Source: Neoceratodus forsteri (Eukaryota; Chordata; Ceratodontiformes; Ceratodontidae). From it: a DNA stretch of 64,000 bases. Below, piece by piece: positions 44,561 to 54,828 of this stretch. The DNA lies in assembly GCA_016271365.2 (NCBI GenBank), contig CM057451.1, positions 495,431,501 to 495,495,500 on the forward strand, written 5' to 3'. Position 1 is the stretch's first letter, and the number at the start of each line of letters is the position of its first letter. Both the position numbers and the translations under genes were made by a program. The notes beneath the pieces are model-generated. The model did not search any database. It saw nothing but the letters and a program-made list of their open reading frames with translations, and was not told where the DNA came from.

Positions 44561-45983
44561 GCAAAATAATGCACTTGGGGCACAGAAATCCAGGAGCAGA
44601 GTACAAAATGGGTGTAGTGGTATTGACAACATTAAGAAAGCACACATTAAAAAAACAAAACCTTTACATACAGTTGGTTACTGTTTAACATTATGCATCT
44701 ATGGCTGCCACTGTAACTCTGATGCAAACCCATAATCACGTTTGTCACTTGAAGCAAAAAGGAGTGGGGGTGGAGGCCATAACTGACTACTTGTTTTTGT
44801 GTTAAAGGGGTCAGTTTTTTACAGCAAAAACAAGGAAAGGGGTTATTTCTAAAATGTGCAGACAAGCACGGGGACCACTTTTTTCAGAGCATGCCACCGC
44901 CAGCAGCTGCCACTTCAACACTGCTACTACCCCCATGTAATACAATCAGGGGAAAACCTGAAGTAGTCTACCCGCACTGAGATCAATATGGTTAAGGCAC
45001 ATTTACCAAAAAGTGCTGCTTAGAAAAGAATGCGGAAGTTACTGTGGTGACGAGCAAATTCCAGAGCAGATCTGTAGCTTGTTAATAGTCCCCTCCTGAG
45101 TCTGATTTTTACGGCTGTGTGGGTCAAGCTCCACAGATGTTATGTCATCATCAGATTTGTATAAGAGCACTGTGGAAGCACGTAACTGGACCACTGTCTG
45201 ATGTTCTGCCACAGTGCTCCAGCATAGTTTCCAGTGTTTCTGTTTATGCAGCCCTTCCCCTTTGTGGGCTGCATGAACATGCCCACTTCCTGGTGCACTA
45301 CTTTTCCTTTCCGCAACTGCGGAAGTGACAGCCACCATGTGCAACATGGTGGCGCAGACTTAAAATGTGCATGCATGAGTATCATGCATACATATGTAAC
45401 CTGCACACCACCATTGGCTAGTTGGCACCCTCCTTAAAAGAACTACTGCCAACTACCTGGCACACAATTTTCTTTTGGCAGAACTACACTCATGGTACCA
45501 CCCACAGTGTTGTTGAAATGTATACCAGTCTCATTATCTACAGGAGGGGAGGTGGGAGTACATACTAAAATGAACCTTTTTATTTACAACGAGGTCCAGG
45601 GGAGAGGATGCTAGGCATATGCTAGACCTAACTGCTGAGGGGCCCCAATAATGTTCACACTAGAAGCAACAAGTGGAATGTCCAACCCAGTAACTGGGAT
45701 TTCACAGTATGGCTTTATTTACAGATGTTACTTAAAGCAAGGGGTGGTCCCTCAAATATTTGGCATTGCAATACAGGTACACTCTCTTTTGCAGAACACT
45801 TTGCTAGGCAGTACTGTTTTCCACAAAAACATCTCTATCTCTTTTCCAAAGTGTATATCTGTGGGATCTGCCACACACTTTGAACATTTTCCACACATTT
45901 CCATTTTACAAAGTGGACATCTGTGGGATGTGCCACACACTTTGACATCCTCCTGGTGCATGGTGTTTGCCCAGGGAACAGTG
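44561..45983. other. Unassigned region upstream of the provirus
   Basis: No gene was recognised. There is a short hairpin CACCATGTGCAACATGGTG at 45334-45352 and a two-copy direct repeat of about 35 bp with ~62-bp spacing, CTGTGGGATCTGCCACACAC (45859) and CTGTGGGATGTGCCACACAC (45921). ORFs overlap on opposite strands and lack motifs. The last four bases before the provirus (45984-45987, ATGC) are the left target-site duplicate. Confidence 0.35.
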
Positions 45984-45987
45984 ATGC

Positions 45988-46721
45988 TGTGATCGCAAAT
46001 TCTCTCACTGTAAGTATTACCTGAGCAACTGCTCCCATATTCACGGGGCAAAAACCACACCACTGGGTTTTGTCTTAACGTCGCTTTATTTGATCAAATC
46101 TTTTCACATGCATGCAGGAGTTCTGCAAAGGAGAAAGCTCCCTGATTACAATTTACAGCAGCTTTTTATAAGCTAGATTCTGCACTTCTTATCTTGAAAA
46201 ATACCAACATTTCAGTATAAGCCAATCATAAAACAGAATAACAAGTTGATACCAATGTAACAGAATAACAAGTTGATACCAATGTATGGTGTACTTTTCC
46301 ACTGCTTATTTCATTTCTTTCCCAATACTTCTTGATACATATGCCTGGGTCAATCTGACCTGAGTGAAACAATGAGTTTCACTCACACCATAGCAACATA
46401 CAACAGCGTGCAGCTTGCCTTCAATGCCTCAACATGCTGTTATCTTATACTTTGCCCAAGCATGTTGTTATCTTATATTTTGTCCGAGCCTGTTATTCAG
46501 GCTGGTACAACCAGTTCTGCCCAGTTTTATCTTGCTTTCTGTTTCTACAAATGTACCTCAAGTAACCTCAGTATCATTCTATAACCCTGTAAAAAACAGC
46601 ATGAACTCAGAAATTTCTACTACATTTATTATGACTTTGTTACAGCATGGCTTACAAAGCAAGCATAGCTTCAAGGCATATAATAGCAAATATAGCTTTA
46701 GGATATATAACATTCCTCACA
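45988..46721 (-). repeat. 3' LTR of the provirus
   Basis: The 734-bp repeat has TG...CA ends. On the reverse strand a TATA box TATAAAAAGC lies at 46161-46170 and a polyadenylation signal AATAAA at 46084-46089, about 75 bp downstream, so U3, R and U5 are all recognisable. A 27-bp tandem duplication (AACAGAATAACAAGTTGATA, then CCAATGT) sits at 46232-46285 and is shared with the other LTR. It lacks the small deletions seen in the 5' LTR TATA and poly(A) sites. Confidence 0.92.
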
Positions 46722-46731
46722 CCTTCCCTTT
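46722..46731 (-). promoter_or_regulatory. Polypurine tract
   Basis: The reverse strand reads AAAGGGAAGG directly before the 3' LTR, where plus-strand DNA synthesis would be primed. Position and purine content match retroviral practice. Confidence 0.8.
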
Positions 46732-46811
46732 GATACTTTGTATCAACTTCGAACTATTACATCTTAGTCATGTCTGGTACATCATAGAATGGGAACACCC
46801 TGACTAATTCG

Positions 46812-47527
46812 CTAGGGTCTTGGTCCTTGGGGTGTAGTAAGGTGCAGCTGGGTGATGGCATGTGGCGACAAGGTGCTACACAGGCATCGCAAGAGAAATT
46901 TGAGCAACACAGTCAGAAGCCATAATGCCAGTATCACCACCACGATTACTGCTACCCAGTGGAGGAGGGTAGCGCCCCAGTCACCAAATATGCTTGAGAA
47001 CCATGACCAGGGGTCCCAGCCCTGCGATACAGGTGCATGCTCACTAAGAACACGCTGCTGTAGCGTTTTTATTCCCTCAATCACTTGCTCTAGTTCCTGG
47101 GAGTTATCAGGTATAGGTGCAGGATTCCTCCCTATAATGGCGCACCCCTTGCTGAAGCTAATACATAATCAAGTGCGGCTCTATTCTGCAAAGCTACAAT
47201 TCTAAGGGCTTTAATTTCAGCTGTCAGCAAGGCAGTTGATTTCAAGGTATCATTAATTAACGTTTCCAACTCATAGCTTAACTGGTCAATGTAGTGCATG
47301 TTCTGAACAACATCCCACCATGGGAAGATTCCTGCCCCAAATTTTTCTCCCACTGGGACACGTTTATTCATGTCTGGCACCTCCCTTTTTTGAACTTGAT
47401 TTATATAGCTTACACGCTGATGTATAGCAGATGCATTGTACATATATACATGGGCCGCAGGGTGGATTGTGGCTAGACAGCAGCAGCCGTCCACCCCATA
47501 GGTGAAAAGATAAGCCCTATCCCGCAT
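46812..47527 (-). pseudogene. env: env: transmembrane subunit
   Basis: Two frames cover the TM subunit. 47132-47527 has a heptad-rich ectodomain (LSYELETLINDTLKSTALLT, then IVALQNRAALDYVLASARG), the long helix plus conserved loop region of retroviral TM proteins. 46812-47084 continues with IEGIKTLQQRVL, the membrane-proximal WFSSIFGDWGATLLHW, a ~20-residue hydrophobic anchor (VAVIVVVILALWLLTVLL) and a short cytoplasmic tail with LRCLCS. Around 47115-47150 the usual Cx6CC cluster is not visible; only one Cys (GCAIIG) is seen. A frameshift near 47130 separates the two pieces. It mediated membrane fusion in the ancestor. Confidence 0.85.
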
Positions 47528-47606
47528 ACCAGTATAGACCTGACAGACTGCTCCACGGCAGTGAAATCAGGATGTACTGTGTGGGCATCTGCTTGAGAGC
47601 AGTTGG

Positions 47607-48152
47607 TTATGGTGGACTCGGACTTGGTGGTGCTGTTGTAGTGCCTATAATATTGGCACGTGACCATCCCAGTGGTGCTAAACTCATGGTTAATTGCTTA
47701 TTACACAGGCAGAGCCTGGCTGATATATTCTGCTGTCTAACGTCTAGATACAACGGGGTTGACACATTTGTATCATTCGGTGGGCTGTACCATGCAGTAA
47801 AATCATGCCCCCGAAACACAGTTAGGTTTTTTATTTTGTTTGTAGCATAATCTGGGGCATTAGTGATGTTTCTTTCCCTGATGGCACCGAGAATCTCGCT
47901 GGCCTCAGTGCTATTTACAGGCCTGGGTTTTAGGTGAAGCCCTACGGCTGCAGAGAAAGGAGAGCTAGTGCATACATAGCAATCAGAGACATTAGCATTA
48001 TTAGCATGTAAGCTCATTAAAGTCCACCAAGTGTTCGAAATGTGCAATGGCTCTGTGCTGTGGCGTGAGCAGTTGCCCCCCTCGTATCCAGAGTCCCAAA
48101 GCAAAAATAGCAGCGATAGTCCGAACGAAAACAGAACGATAATAATTTTCAT
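47607..48152 (-). pseudogene. env: env: surface subunit, N-terminal part
   Basis: The ORF starts with an ATG and a clear signal peptide (MKIIIVLFSFGLSLLFLLW). It then has a Cys-containing, Asn-X-Ser/Thr-rich ectodomain: NVSDC, NSTEA, RNITN, KNLTV, NDTNVS and QNISA are six or more potential glycosylation sites. DCYVC resembles the CxxC motif of gamma-type surface subunits, which often takes part in disulfide exchange with TM. The ORF ends after 181 codons by a frame break near 47600, and the remainder of SU overlaps 47500-47620. The receptor-binding role is inferred from the family. Confidence 0.8.
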
Positions 48153-48159
48153 GGTTGCT

Positions 48160-49280
48160 CAGTTCACTGTGCAATGGTATCGACTATGAGAGGCTGTCAC
48201 CAGCGACAATGAGATGCGTGAGTCCGTTTCTCTCCGCGATCTTTATGGCAGTGGCGGTGGTCAGCACTTGAAGCGGTCCTGCATACCTCAGGCGCACCAC
48301 TTCTTTCTTGAAGTCCTTGATAACCACGAAGTCTCCTGGCTGTATCCTATGCAGAGGTCCTTCAAGGGAACTGGAAGTACAGCTTTTCCTAGGATAGAGA
48401 GATCTTAAACAGCATTAAGAGATAAACAGTAGGCAATCATTTCATTATCTAAACCATGCAATGTTATTCGGTTTTGTGGGAAAGGCACATTTGTCATTCT
48501 GAGGGCCTTCCATCAAAATTTCATGAGGTGATAAACCCATGGGAGCCAGCTCTTCCTCATACTCATTAGGGCTATTGGTAGTGCCTTTGCCCAACTAAGG
48601 CCAGTATCTGCCATAATTTTGGTCAATTTCAGCTTTAATGTCTGATTTTCCCTTTCTACTGCCCCTCCCGATTGTGGGTGGTATGCACAGTGCGTTTGTA
48701 AATCCACTTGCAGTGCCTCACAAGGTTCTGATGACTTCATTTGCAAAATGCGAGCCATTATCGCTGGAGAGTCAGGTGGAATCCCCACCGCGTATGATTT
48801 CTCTAATCAGGCCTTTGCTACTGTACAGGCCGTGGTTTTCCGTACTGGGAACGCCTCTACCCACTTTGAAAACACATCTACAATCACTAAGCAATATTTA
48901 TACCCTTCACACGGGTTTAGCTCAATAAAATCCATCATTAAATGTTCAAAAGGTCCTGTAGGAAAAGAATGGGCAGAGGGGGTTACTTGGAGTCCTCTGC
49001 CAACTTTATTTTGCATACATATTACACACTTTTTACAAAATTCTTCAGCATATACGGTAAAGCCAACAACATACCAATATTTACAAGATCGACTACTCCA
49101 CTTTTTGAAACATGATCGGCCCCATGGGCCAATTTTGCCAAAAAGGGAAATACTGCCGAGGGCAGGCAGAGCCTGCCATCAGGGTTTGTCCACCTTAGTG
49201 CTAGCATCAAATTTACAGTTTGTTTGCCAGTTACGTTTCTCTTTTGCACTGGCCGACTGTTGTAAAGTTGCAACATCCTT
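48160..49280 (-). pseudogene. pol: pol: integrase
   Basis: Four frames contain the integrase domains. 49022-49276 has the HHCC zinc domain (LAHGADH, with the C-x2-C near 49020). 48807-49016 has MMDFIEL, carrying the first catalytic Asp, then IVDVFSKWVEAFPVRKTTAC. The second Asp lies in a DNGSHF block about 48740-48775 that is in a different frame from its neighbours. 48513-48788 has AYHPQSGGAVERENQTLK with the catalytic Glu. The C-terminal segment at about 48180-48390 has LHRIQPGDFVVIKDF and RYAGPLQVL, a GPY/F-type module typical of gamma-like elements. DDE residues remain; frameshifts inactivate it. Confidence 0.85.
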
Positions 49281-49548
49281 TACTGAGAATAAACTGTTGG
49301 TTAGTTACAGGCAAAGACATTTGAAATTTTGGAACACTCCCAGAAAGAGCTGCTTCCTTTGCAGCTGCATCAGCCTCGCTTCCTGCAGAAACAAAATCTT
49401 GGTTAGAAGTATGGCTGACATTTTACAATTGCTAACTTTTCTGGCTTCTGGATTGCTAACAAAGATTTTTACCAAATTCGCATGCTAATAGGTTTTCCAG
49501 CTGCTGTTAAAAACCCTCTGTGTTTCCATAGGGTGCCAAAATCATGAG

Positions 49549-49790
49549 CTACCCAAATGCATATCGACTAGCTGTGTATATGTTAACTGTTTTACCTCGG
49601 TTATTATACAAAGCTCGCAGAGCTATGAGTTCAGCAGTTTGGGCCGACGTCTTGGGGGTAACTTTGCTCCTTCCACTTGTTAAGTTTTGAGTACACACTG
49701 CATAGCCTACCAAGGGGATCCTTTTCGCCTCTTTGTGCCGAGCCATCAACAAATAATTCTAAGTCTGCATTTTGTATGGGTACATCAGTG
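49549..49790 (-). pseudogene. pol: pol: RNase H
   Basis: The frame 49549-49752 gives GYAVC, KTSAQTAELIALRALY and YTASRYAFG. In related enzymes the last block is YTDSRYAFG, whose Asp is catalytic, so Asp is replaced by Ala here. The Glu in AELIAL is kept. The first catalytic block (FVDGSA) lies just upstream near 49740-49760 in another frame. The domain sits between the RT connection and the integrase, as expected. Confidence 0.8.
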
Positions 49791-50263
49791 ATATCCGTCG
49801 AGGCTTACAGTCTAAGTCAATCACTTACCCACAGTCATGCTCCTCCCCCTCCTCCGAGGTGGGGAGCAACGTCGCTGGGTTTAAAGTGGTGCACCTTTTC
49901 AAAGTTATGTTAGACATGGTTAGTAACACATTTTGATACTGAAGCAATCGTGCAGGCGTTAAATGAGCTGTGTGAGCTTGTAGCAGAATAGAATGTACAG
50001 AATGGGGCACATGCACCGTCAAAGCACAGAATCCTACCAGATCCATGCATGCCAACACCGCTCAGTAACCTGCCACCGACTGCAAGCAAGACACCATCCC
50101 ACATACCACTGAGTCCAAACGCTTTGAGTAATATGCTATGGGCCTCTGTCCTCCATGTTCCTGTGTCAATACAGCTGACATGTAACCTCTTTACCATTTA
50201 CAAACAGATTAAACCCTTCTCATAATTTGGTAGTCCCAAACAAGGACTTGTAACCAATACATT

Positions 50264-51182
50264 TTAAGTTTCGTGAAAACAGATCTCTAGATCAGGTGTC
50301 CACCTGATCTCCTCAGTCATCTGCATTTTCTTGCCAAATATGGCTTCATGGAGAGGTTGTGCCAACATAGCATAATCCACGATCCAGGCTCTACAATAGC
50401 CCACCATACCCAAAAAAGACATCATTTGCTGCTTGGTAACTGGGCGTGGCCATGCTGTTATGTTCTTAATTCTCTCAGGGTCTAGCGTTCTACCACTGCC
50501 AGACAACACATGACCCAAATATTTTACTTGCTTTCTACACAATTGCAATTTTTCTCGAGACACTTTATGCCCATTCTCAGCCAAGAAAAGTAATAAAGCT
50601 TTTGTATATCTTTTTATTTGCTTCCTTACTAGGGCTAGCAAGCACAGATCATCCACATACTGTATTAAGGTACTGCCCGATGGGGCCCAAAAGCGGATAG
50701 ATTCTCTCTCATTTGAGCTGAGAATACTGCTGGAGACTCAGCATAGCCTTGGGGCATGCGAGTCCAGGTCCACTTTTCCCTTTGTAGGTGAATGCAAACC
50801 ATGCCTGGCTACTGGGTTCTACGGGGATACTATAAAACGAATTTGCTAAATCAATGACCATGAAATAACAGCTGTTATGTGGAATGGATGACAATACAGT
50901 AATCGGGTTTGGCACTACTGGGGTACGTACATGTACTGCTTCATTTACCACTCTCAGGTCCTGCACAAAGTGGTAACTTCCATTTGGCTTTCTCACTGGT
51001 AAAATTGGTGTATTTACCGTTGCATGTAGGCAGGGGACGGTTACTCCCCTTTCCACTAATGCTGCATGCACTGGGGCTATTCCCTCTTCCGCCTCTTTAC
51101 CCAGCGGATATTGATGCCTATTCGGTCTGTAAGAGGACTTTGGCTTGACCATAAGGGGTTGTGCATTTTTCAGTAATCCCAC
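50264..51182 (-). pseudogene. pol: pol: reverse transcriptase
   Basis: The ORF at 50709-51182 carries the fingers: SSYRPNRHQYPLGKEAEEGI, TPILPVRKPNGSYHFVQDLR with VVNEAV, and YFMVIDLANSFYSIPVEP, with the first catalytic Asp. A frame change near 50700 leads to 50264-50656 with QYVDDLCLLA at its start (the YVDD box at about 50650), LGHVLSGSGRTLDPERI and MMSFLGMVGYCRAWI. All three catalytic aspartates are present. This order and the LPVRKPNGSY motif are those of retroviral RTs. Confidence 0.9.
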
Positions 51183-51200
51183 ATCATACTTTGATTCTGC

Positions 51201-52136
51201 CTATAGCTTTGCTGGTAACTCATTTATCCAACTTACACTCTCCTGTATGCCTATTTCTTCACAAACCTTTTGCACATTCACTTCTCTTTCATCCACTCGT
51301 ACCTTAACCTTTCTGTTAATTATGTATTTTTCACAGTTCCCATCCCTTGATATTAGCTTGCTTCCTACACGTTCCCAATCACACAACTGTACCATTTTTG
51401 CTACCCATGGCTCCAATTCCTTCCACTCAAGGGGGGGTTCTCTTGCCATGGAAATGTGCGGGTATGACCCTGGCTCTTGGAATACTTTTAATTGCTCTGC
51501 ATTCAGCCTCACTGAGGCTGCACAACGATCCTTTGCCACATATATCTCTGACACCCAGATGGCCTGTTCTACTGGCTGTTTTCCCCACTCTTTGCACTCA
51601 TAAGTTAGGTCCCGACCTCCCACTGCATAATGTGTTGTGCAATGCAAATCTGTCTGTAACTGCAACTGGCCATGTGTTACTACTTCCGCCCATTCTTGTA
51701 GCCAACCTACCTCCTTTGGTTCTGTTAATTCCCAACTATACAGCCAATCCCCTGTTCTTTCTGCTAAACATGGATACAAACCCACCCCCGGCGCTTCTAT
51801 ATTAACCCCCTTTGGGGTACAAGTAATGTGTGCATTTACCTTTGACAGGAGATCCCTTCCCAATAAATTCACAGGACAGGTCGTGCTACTGAGGAAAGTA
51901 TGTTGTAATTCCATTTTTCCACACTGAACCGGTAATGAGATTGTTAATTGTTCTCTTTGTGGTACTCCTGATGCCCCTATTGTTGTCACCATTTGACTGG
52001 ATAAGGGTGCATTTAACTTGCTTCTTTGAATTACTGACATCGAGGCACCTGTGTCTATCAAGGAGGTCAACTTGGTGTTCATGATTATTAAGTCTATTAC
52101 TGGACTACCTTCTGGCATTGTTGAAGCACATAGCAT
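51201..52136 (-). pseudogene. pro: pro: aspartic protease and linker to RT
   Basis: A 311-codon open segment. SLIDTGASMSVI holds the active-site DTG at residues 28-30, and VNLLGRDLLSKV is the conserved C-terminal GRD/N motif near residue 93. The remaining ~200 residues run toward the RT and may hold the start of pol. Its frame differs from that of gag, whose stop is at 52201. The original mechanism (frameshift or readthrough) cannot be decided from this copy. This is the longest undisturbed pol-region ORF. Confidence 0.85.
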
Positions 52137-52200
52137 TTGTGAATAGGGGGAGGGGGAGTGTTCCTCTAACCTTCAGCTGTCATTGGCAAAGCCAACGTTA

Positions 52201-53909
52201 TTAGTCCAGAACAGGATCCCGAGGATTTCCACCCCATCCTTGCTGCTGATTTGGCTGCCACTGTTGTGGAGCAGGAGGGGGTGGTGGCGGAGGCAAGAGG
52301 GCATTGGAATCTTGATTACACTGCCACTGATTTGCCTTTACACAATTTCTTGCTATGTGTCCCTGTTCTCCACATGCAAAGCAGATGATACCATCTCCCA
52401 GTCCGGGTCTTTGTCCTGCCGATCCTTCCGATGGTTGCCCTTTTCCCCCTCCTCCCTGTGGATAACCTCCATTATTTCGTCTTCTTTGTCTTCTTCTGTT
52501 GCCATTTCCACCTCCCGGTTGGGGCTGCTTATTGTCTCTCTCAAAGTACATTAGCTGAGCCTTTTCCAGCTTTTCTTTCTTTTCCTTTTGTATCTCCTTC
52601 TGCTGTCTCTCAGTATGTTCAGCATACGGCACTAGGTTGGCCATTTTCTTTGTCTCCCATCCAATGCACACTGTGGTAACTCCCAATCTAATTGGCTCAC
52701 TCAGTCTGGTGCAAAAAGCCATACCCAACTGATGCTGGTATGCAGGACTATCCGGTCCAATACCGGAAAATTGCCTAAAGACCCCCTCCAATCATTCCTT
52801 GTAATCGCGTACTGACTCCTCATCTTTTTGTCTCGTATCCCGGATGCGAGACCAGTCTGTCACATCTCTGTATTTTTCCCATAGTTTTATGCACACTGCG
52901 TTAAATTGTGACATAATTTGTTCCCTTGGCTTCTCTGGGTGCCAGGCCTCTTTTACTTCCTCCCACCTGCCCTTTAATGTCCGTCTAAGACACTCTCCAA
53001 CCTCAGTCATAGACAGTTCATACATTTTTATTAAGTTTGTTAACTCCTTTATATATTCTTCTAGGTTATCTTGAGGCTTTGGTACATCTTTCAGGGCCTC
53101 CCTCAACTCCTCAGGATTCCATGGGCAGTCCACTTCAATGTATTTAGGGACTGCAGGCTGGTCGTTGGCAGCCAGTCTTCCTGCCTCGGGGTGTGGGTTG
53201 GGATAACGTTTCAAAGGCAACTGCTGTGTTAGTTTCTTTCTTCCCCCTGCCTGTTTTGGGCCCTTAGTCCTTGCATCAGTTTGCCTAAATACCCAAGGCT
53301 TCCCATCTCCCTTGCCATGTACCTTCCCATCCAGTGACATAGATCCCATTGTGTCAACCAGGTCCTCCTTCCCCTCTTCACTCCCTACCTCCTCATCCGA
53401 CTGTACTGCTTGGCCCGGTTGGACTATCAGTGCTTGTTGAGCAGGTAGGGCAGCAGGCACAGCCGGGGCAAGCTGTTCTGGTGGCGCATCTGGCACCACC
53501 CCTCCCTGTGGTCCTGGCGGAACAGTTGGGGAAGGGGGCCGATATGGTGGAGGGGTATAGTGATGATGAAACACCCTCCTACGGTGTTCAGTATCTTCCC
53601 CTTCTTGTTTTACCATTAACCCTCTCACTTGATTTTCATGTCGTCTTTCTGCCTCTCTTTCCCATATTCTAAACCTTGACCAGTCTACCTTGCACCTTTT
53701 GTTTGCTCTTTTCTTTTCTTCCAATGCTATCCTTGCTTCCTTTAGTACATCTATACTAAAAGTACCTATAAGGAAATATTCCCTGGTCAACTTATGCCAT
53801 TGTCCTAGCTCAGAGACCGAATCCTGGCCAAACTTATCAACCATACATTTTGCTGGTCCAGATAATACTAACTCTGGACCTAGGTTATTTTTGTTCCCTT
53901 GTTTCCCAT
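52201..53909 (-). pseudogene. gag: gag: matrix, capsid, nucleocapsid, broken by one UGA
   Basis: From 53844 to 52201 a single frame encodes about 547 residues, interrupted only by a TGA at 52792-52794. Matrix-like sequence is followed by a proline-rich region with PPPYRPPSP (late-domain PPPY). Then come a capsid with PWNPEELREALKD and RQKDEESVRDYKE, and a nucleocapsid with one zinc knuckle CFACGEQGHIARNC and basic flanks (NRRRQRRRNN). An ATG followed by Gly-Asn at 53909 suggests the real, myristoylated start, but it lies in another frame about 65 bases upstream. The UGA sits in the capsid major homology-like region. Confidence 0.9.
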
Positions 53910-54080
53910 TTTATCTAGGCCTGTCCTTATAGTAATACTCGCCTCCAAGGTATACTTGTACTCTACAGTGATGATGAGTGTCGCCGCCCCTAGGCGTCAC
54001 GTCCTGATGGGGTTCCACAAAATGTCCTTCTTTTGTCCAAGGGAAACAACCCGATCACAGGTGACACGGACTGAAGAACT

Positions 54081-54098
54081 CATCCTGCCGACTCGCCA
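54081..54098 (-). promoter_or_regulatory. Primer binding site, tRNA-Ser-like
   Basis: On the reverse strand, four bases inside the 5' LTR, TGGCGAGTCGGCAGGATG is found. It matches the complement of the 3' end of tRNA-Ser (which gives TGGCGTAGTCGGCAGGAT) apart from one missing base. That tRNA sequence is from memory of vertebrate tRNA-Ser, so the assignment is likely but not proven. Confidence 0.7.
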
Positions 54099-54102
54099 AA
54101 AC

Positions 54103-54828
54103 TGTGATCACAAATTCTCTCACTGTAAGTATTACCTGAGCAACCGTCCGTGATTCACGGGGCAAAACCACACCTACTGGGTTTTGTCTTAACGCCGCTT
54201 ATTTGATCAAATCTTTCACATGCATGCAGGAGTTCTGCAAAGGAGAAAGCTCCGGATTACAATTTACAGCAGCTATAAGCTAGATTCTGCACTTCTTATC
54301 TTGAAAAATACCAACATTTCAGTATAAGCCAATCATAAAACAGAATAACAAGTTGATACCAATGTAACAGAATAACAAGTTGATACCAATGTATGGTGTA
54401 CTTTTCCACTGCTTATTTCATTTTCTTTCCAATACTTGTTGATACATATGCCTGTCAATCTGACCTGAGTGAAACAATGAGTTTCACTCACACCATAGCA
54501 ACATACAACAATGTACAGCTTGCTCTTCAATGCCTCAACATGCTGTTATCTTATACTTTGCCCAAGCATGTTGTTATCTTATATTTTGTCCGAGCTGTTA
54601 TTCAGGCTGGTACAACCAGTTCTGCCCAGTTTATCTTTGCTTTCTGTTTCTACAAATGTACCTCAAGTAACCTCAGTATCATTCTATAACCCTGTAAAAA
54701 ACAGCATGAACTCAGAAATTTCTACTACATTTATTATGACTTTGTTACAGCATGGCTTACAAAGCAAGCATAGCTTCAAGGCATATAATAGCAAATATAG
54801 CTTTAGGATATATAAAAATTCCCTCACA
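54103..54828 (-). repeat. 5' LTR of the provirus
   Basis: The 726-bp partner of 45988-46721, ending TCACA. It carries the same 27-bp duplication (54339-54392). The TATA region reads CTTATAGCTG (reverse strand, 54271-54280) where the 3' LTR has CTTATAAAAAGCTG, so the box is disrupted by a 4-bp loss. The poly(A) site is AATAAG instead of AATAAA. The promoter that would drive the provirus is therefore damaged. Confidence 0.92.

Larger units (their letters stand above)
45988..54828 (-). mobile_element. Endogenous retrovirus (class-I-like provirus), reverse
   Basis: The provirus is 8.8 kb with two LTRs. Both begin TGTGATC and end TCACA, flanked by the same 4-bp target duplicate ATGC (45984-45987 and 54829-54832). 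The order from the 5' LTR at the right is PBS, gag, pro, RT, RNase H, integrase, env, polypurine tract and 3' LTR. A 4-bp duplication, a single zinc knuckle in gag, a PPPY late motif and a GPY/F-like integrase tail fit gammaretrovirus-related (class I) elements. LTRs differ by a few percent plus indels by eye, so the insertion is old but not ancient. Every gene is broken by frameshifts or stops. Confidence 0.93.
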
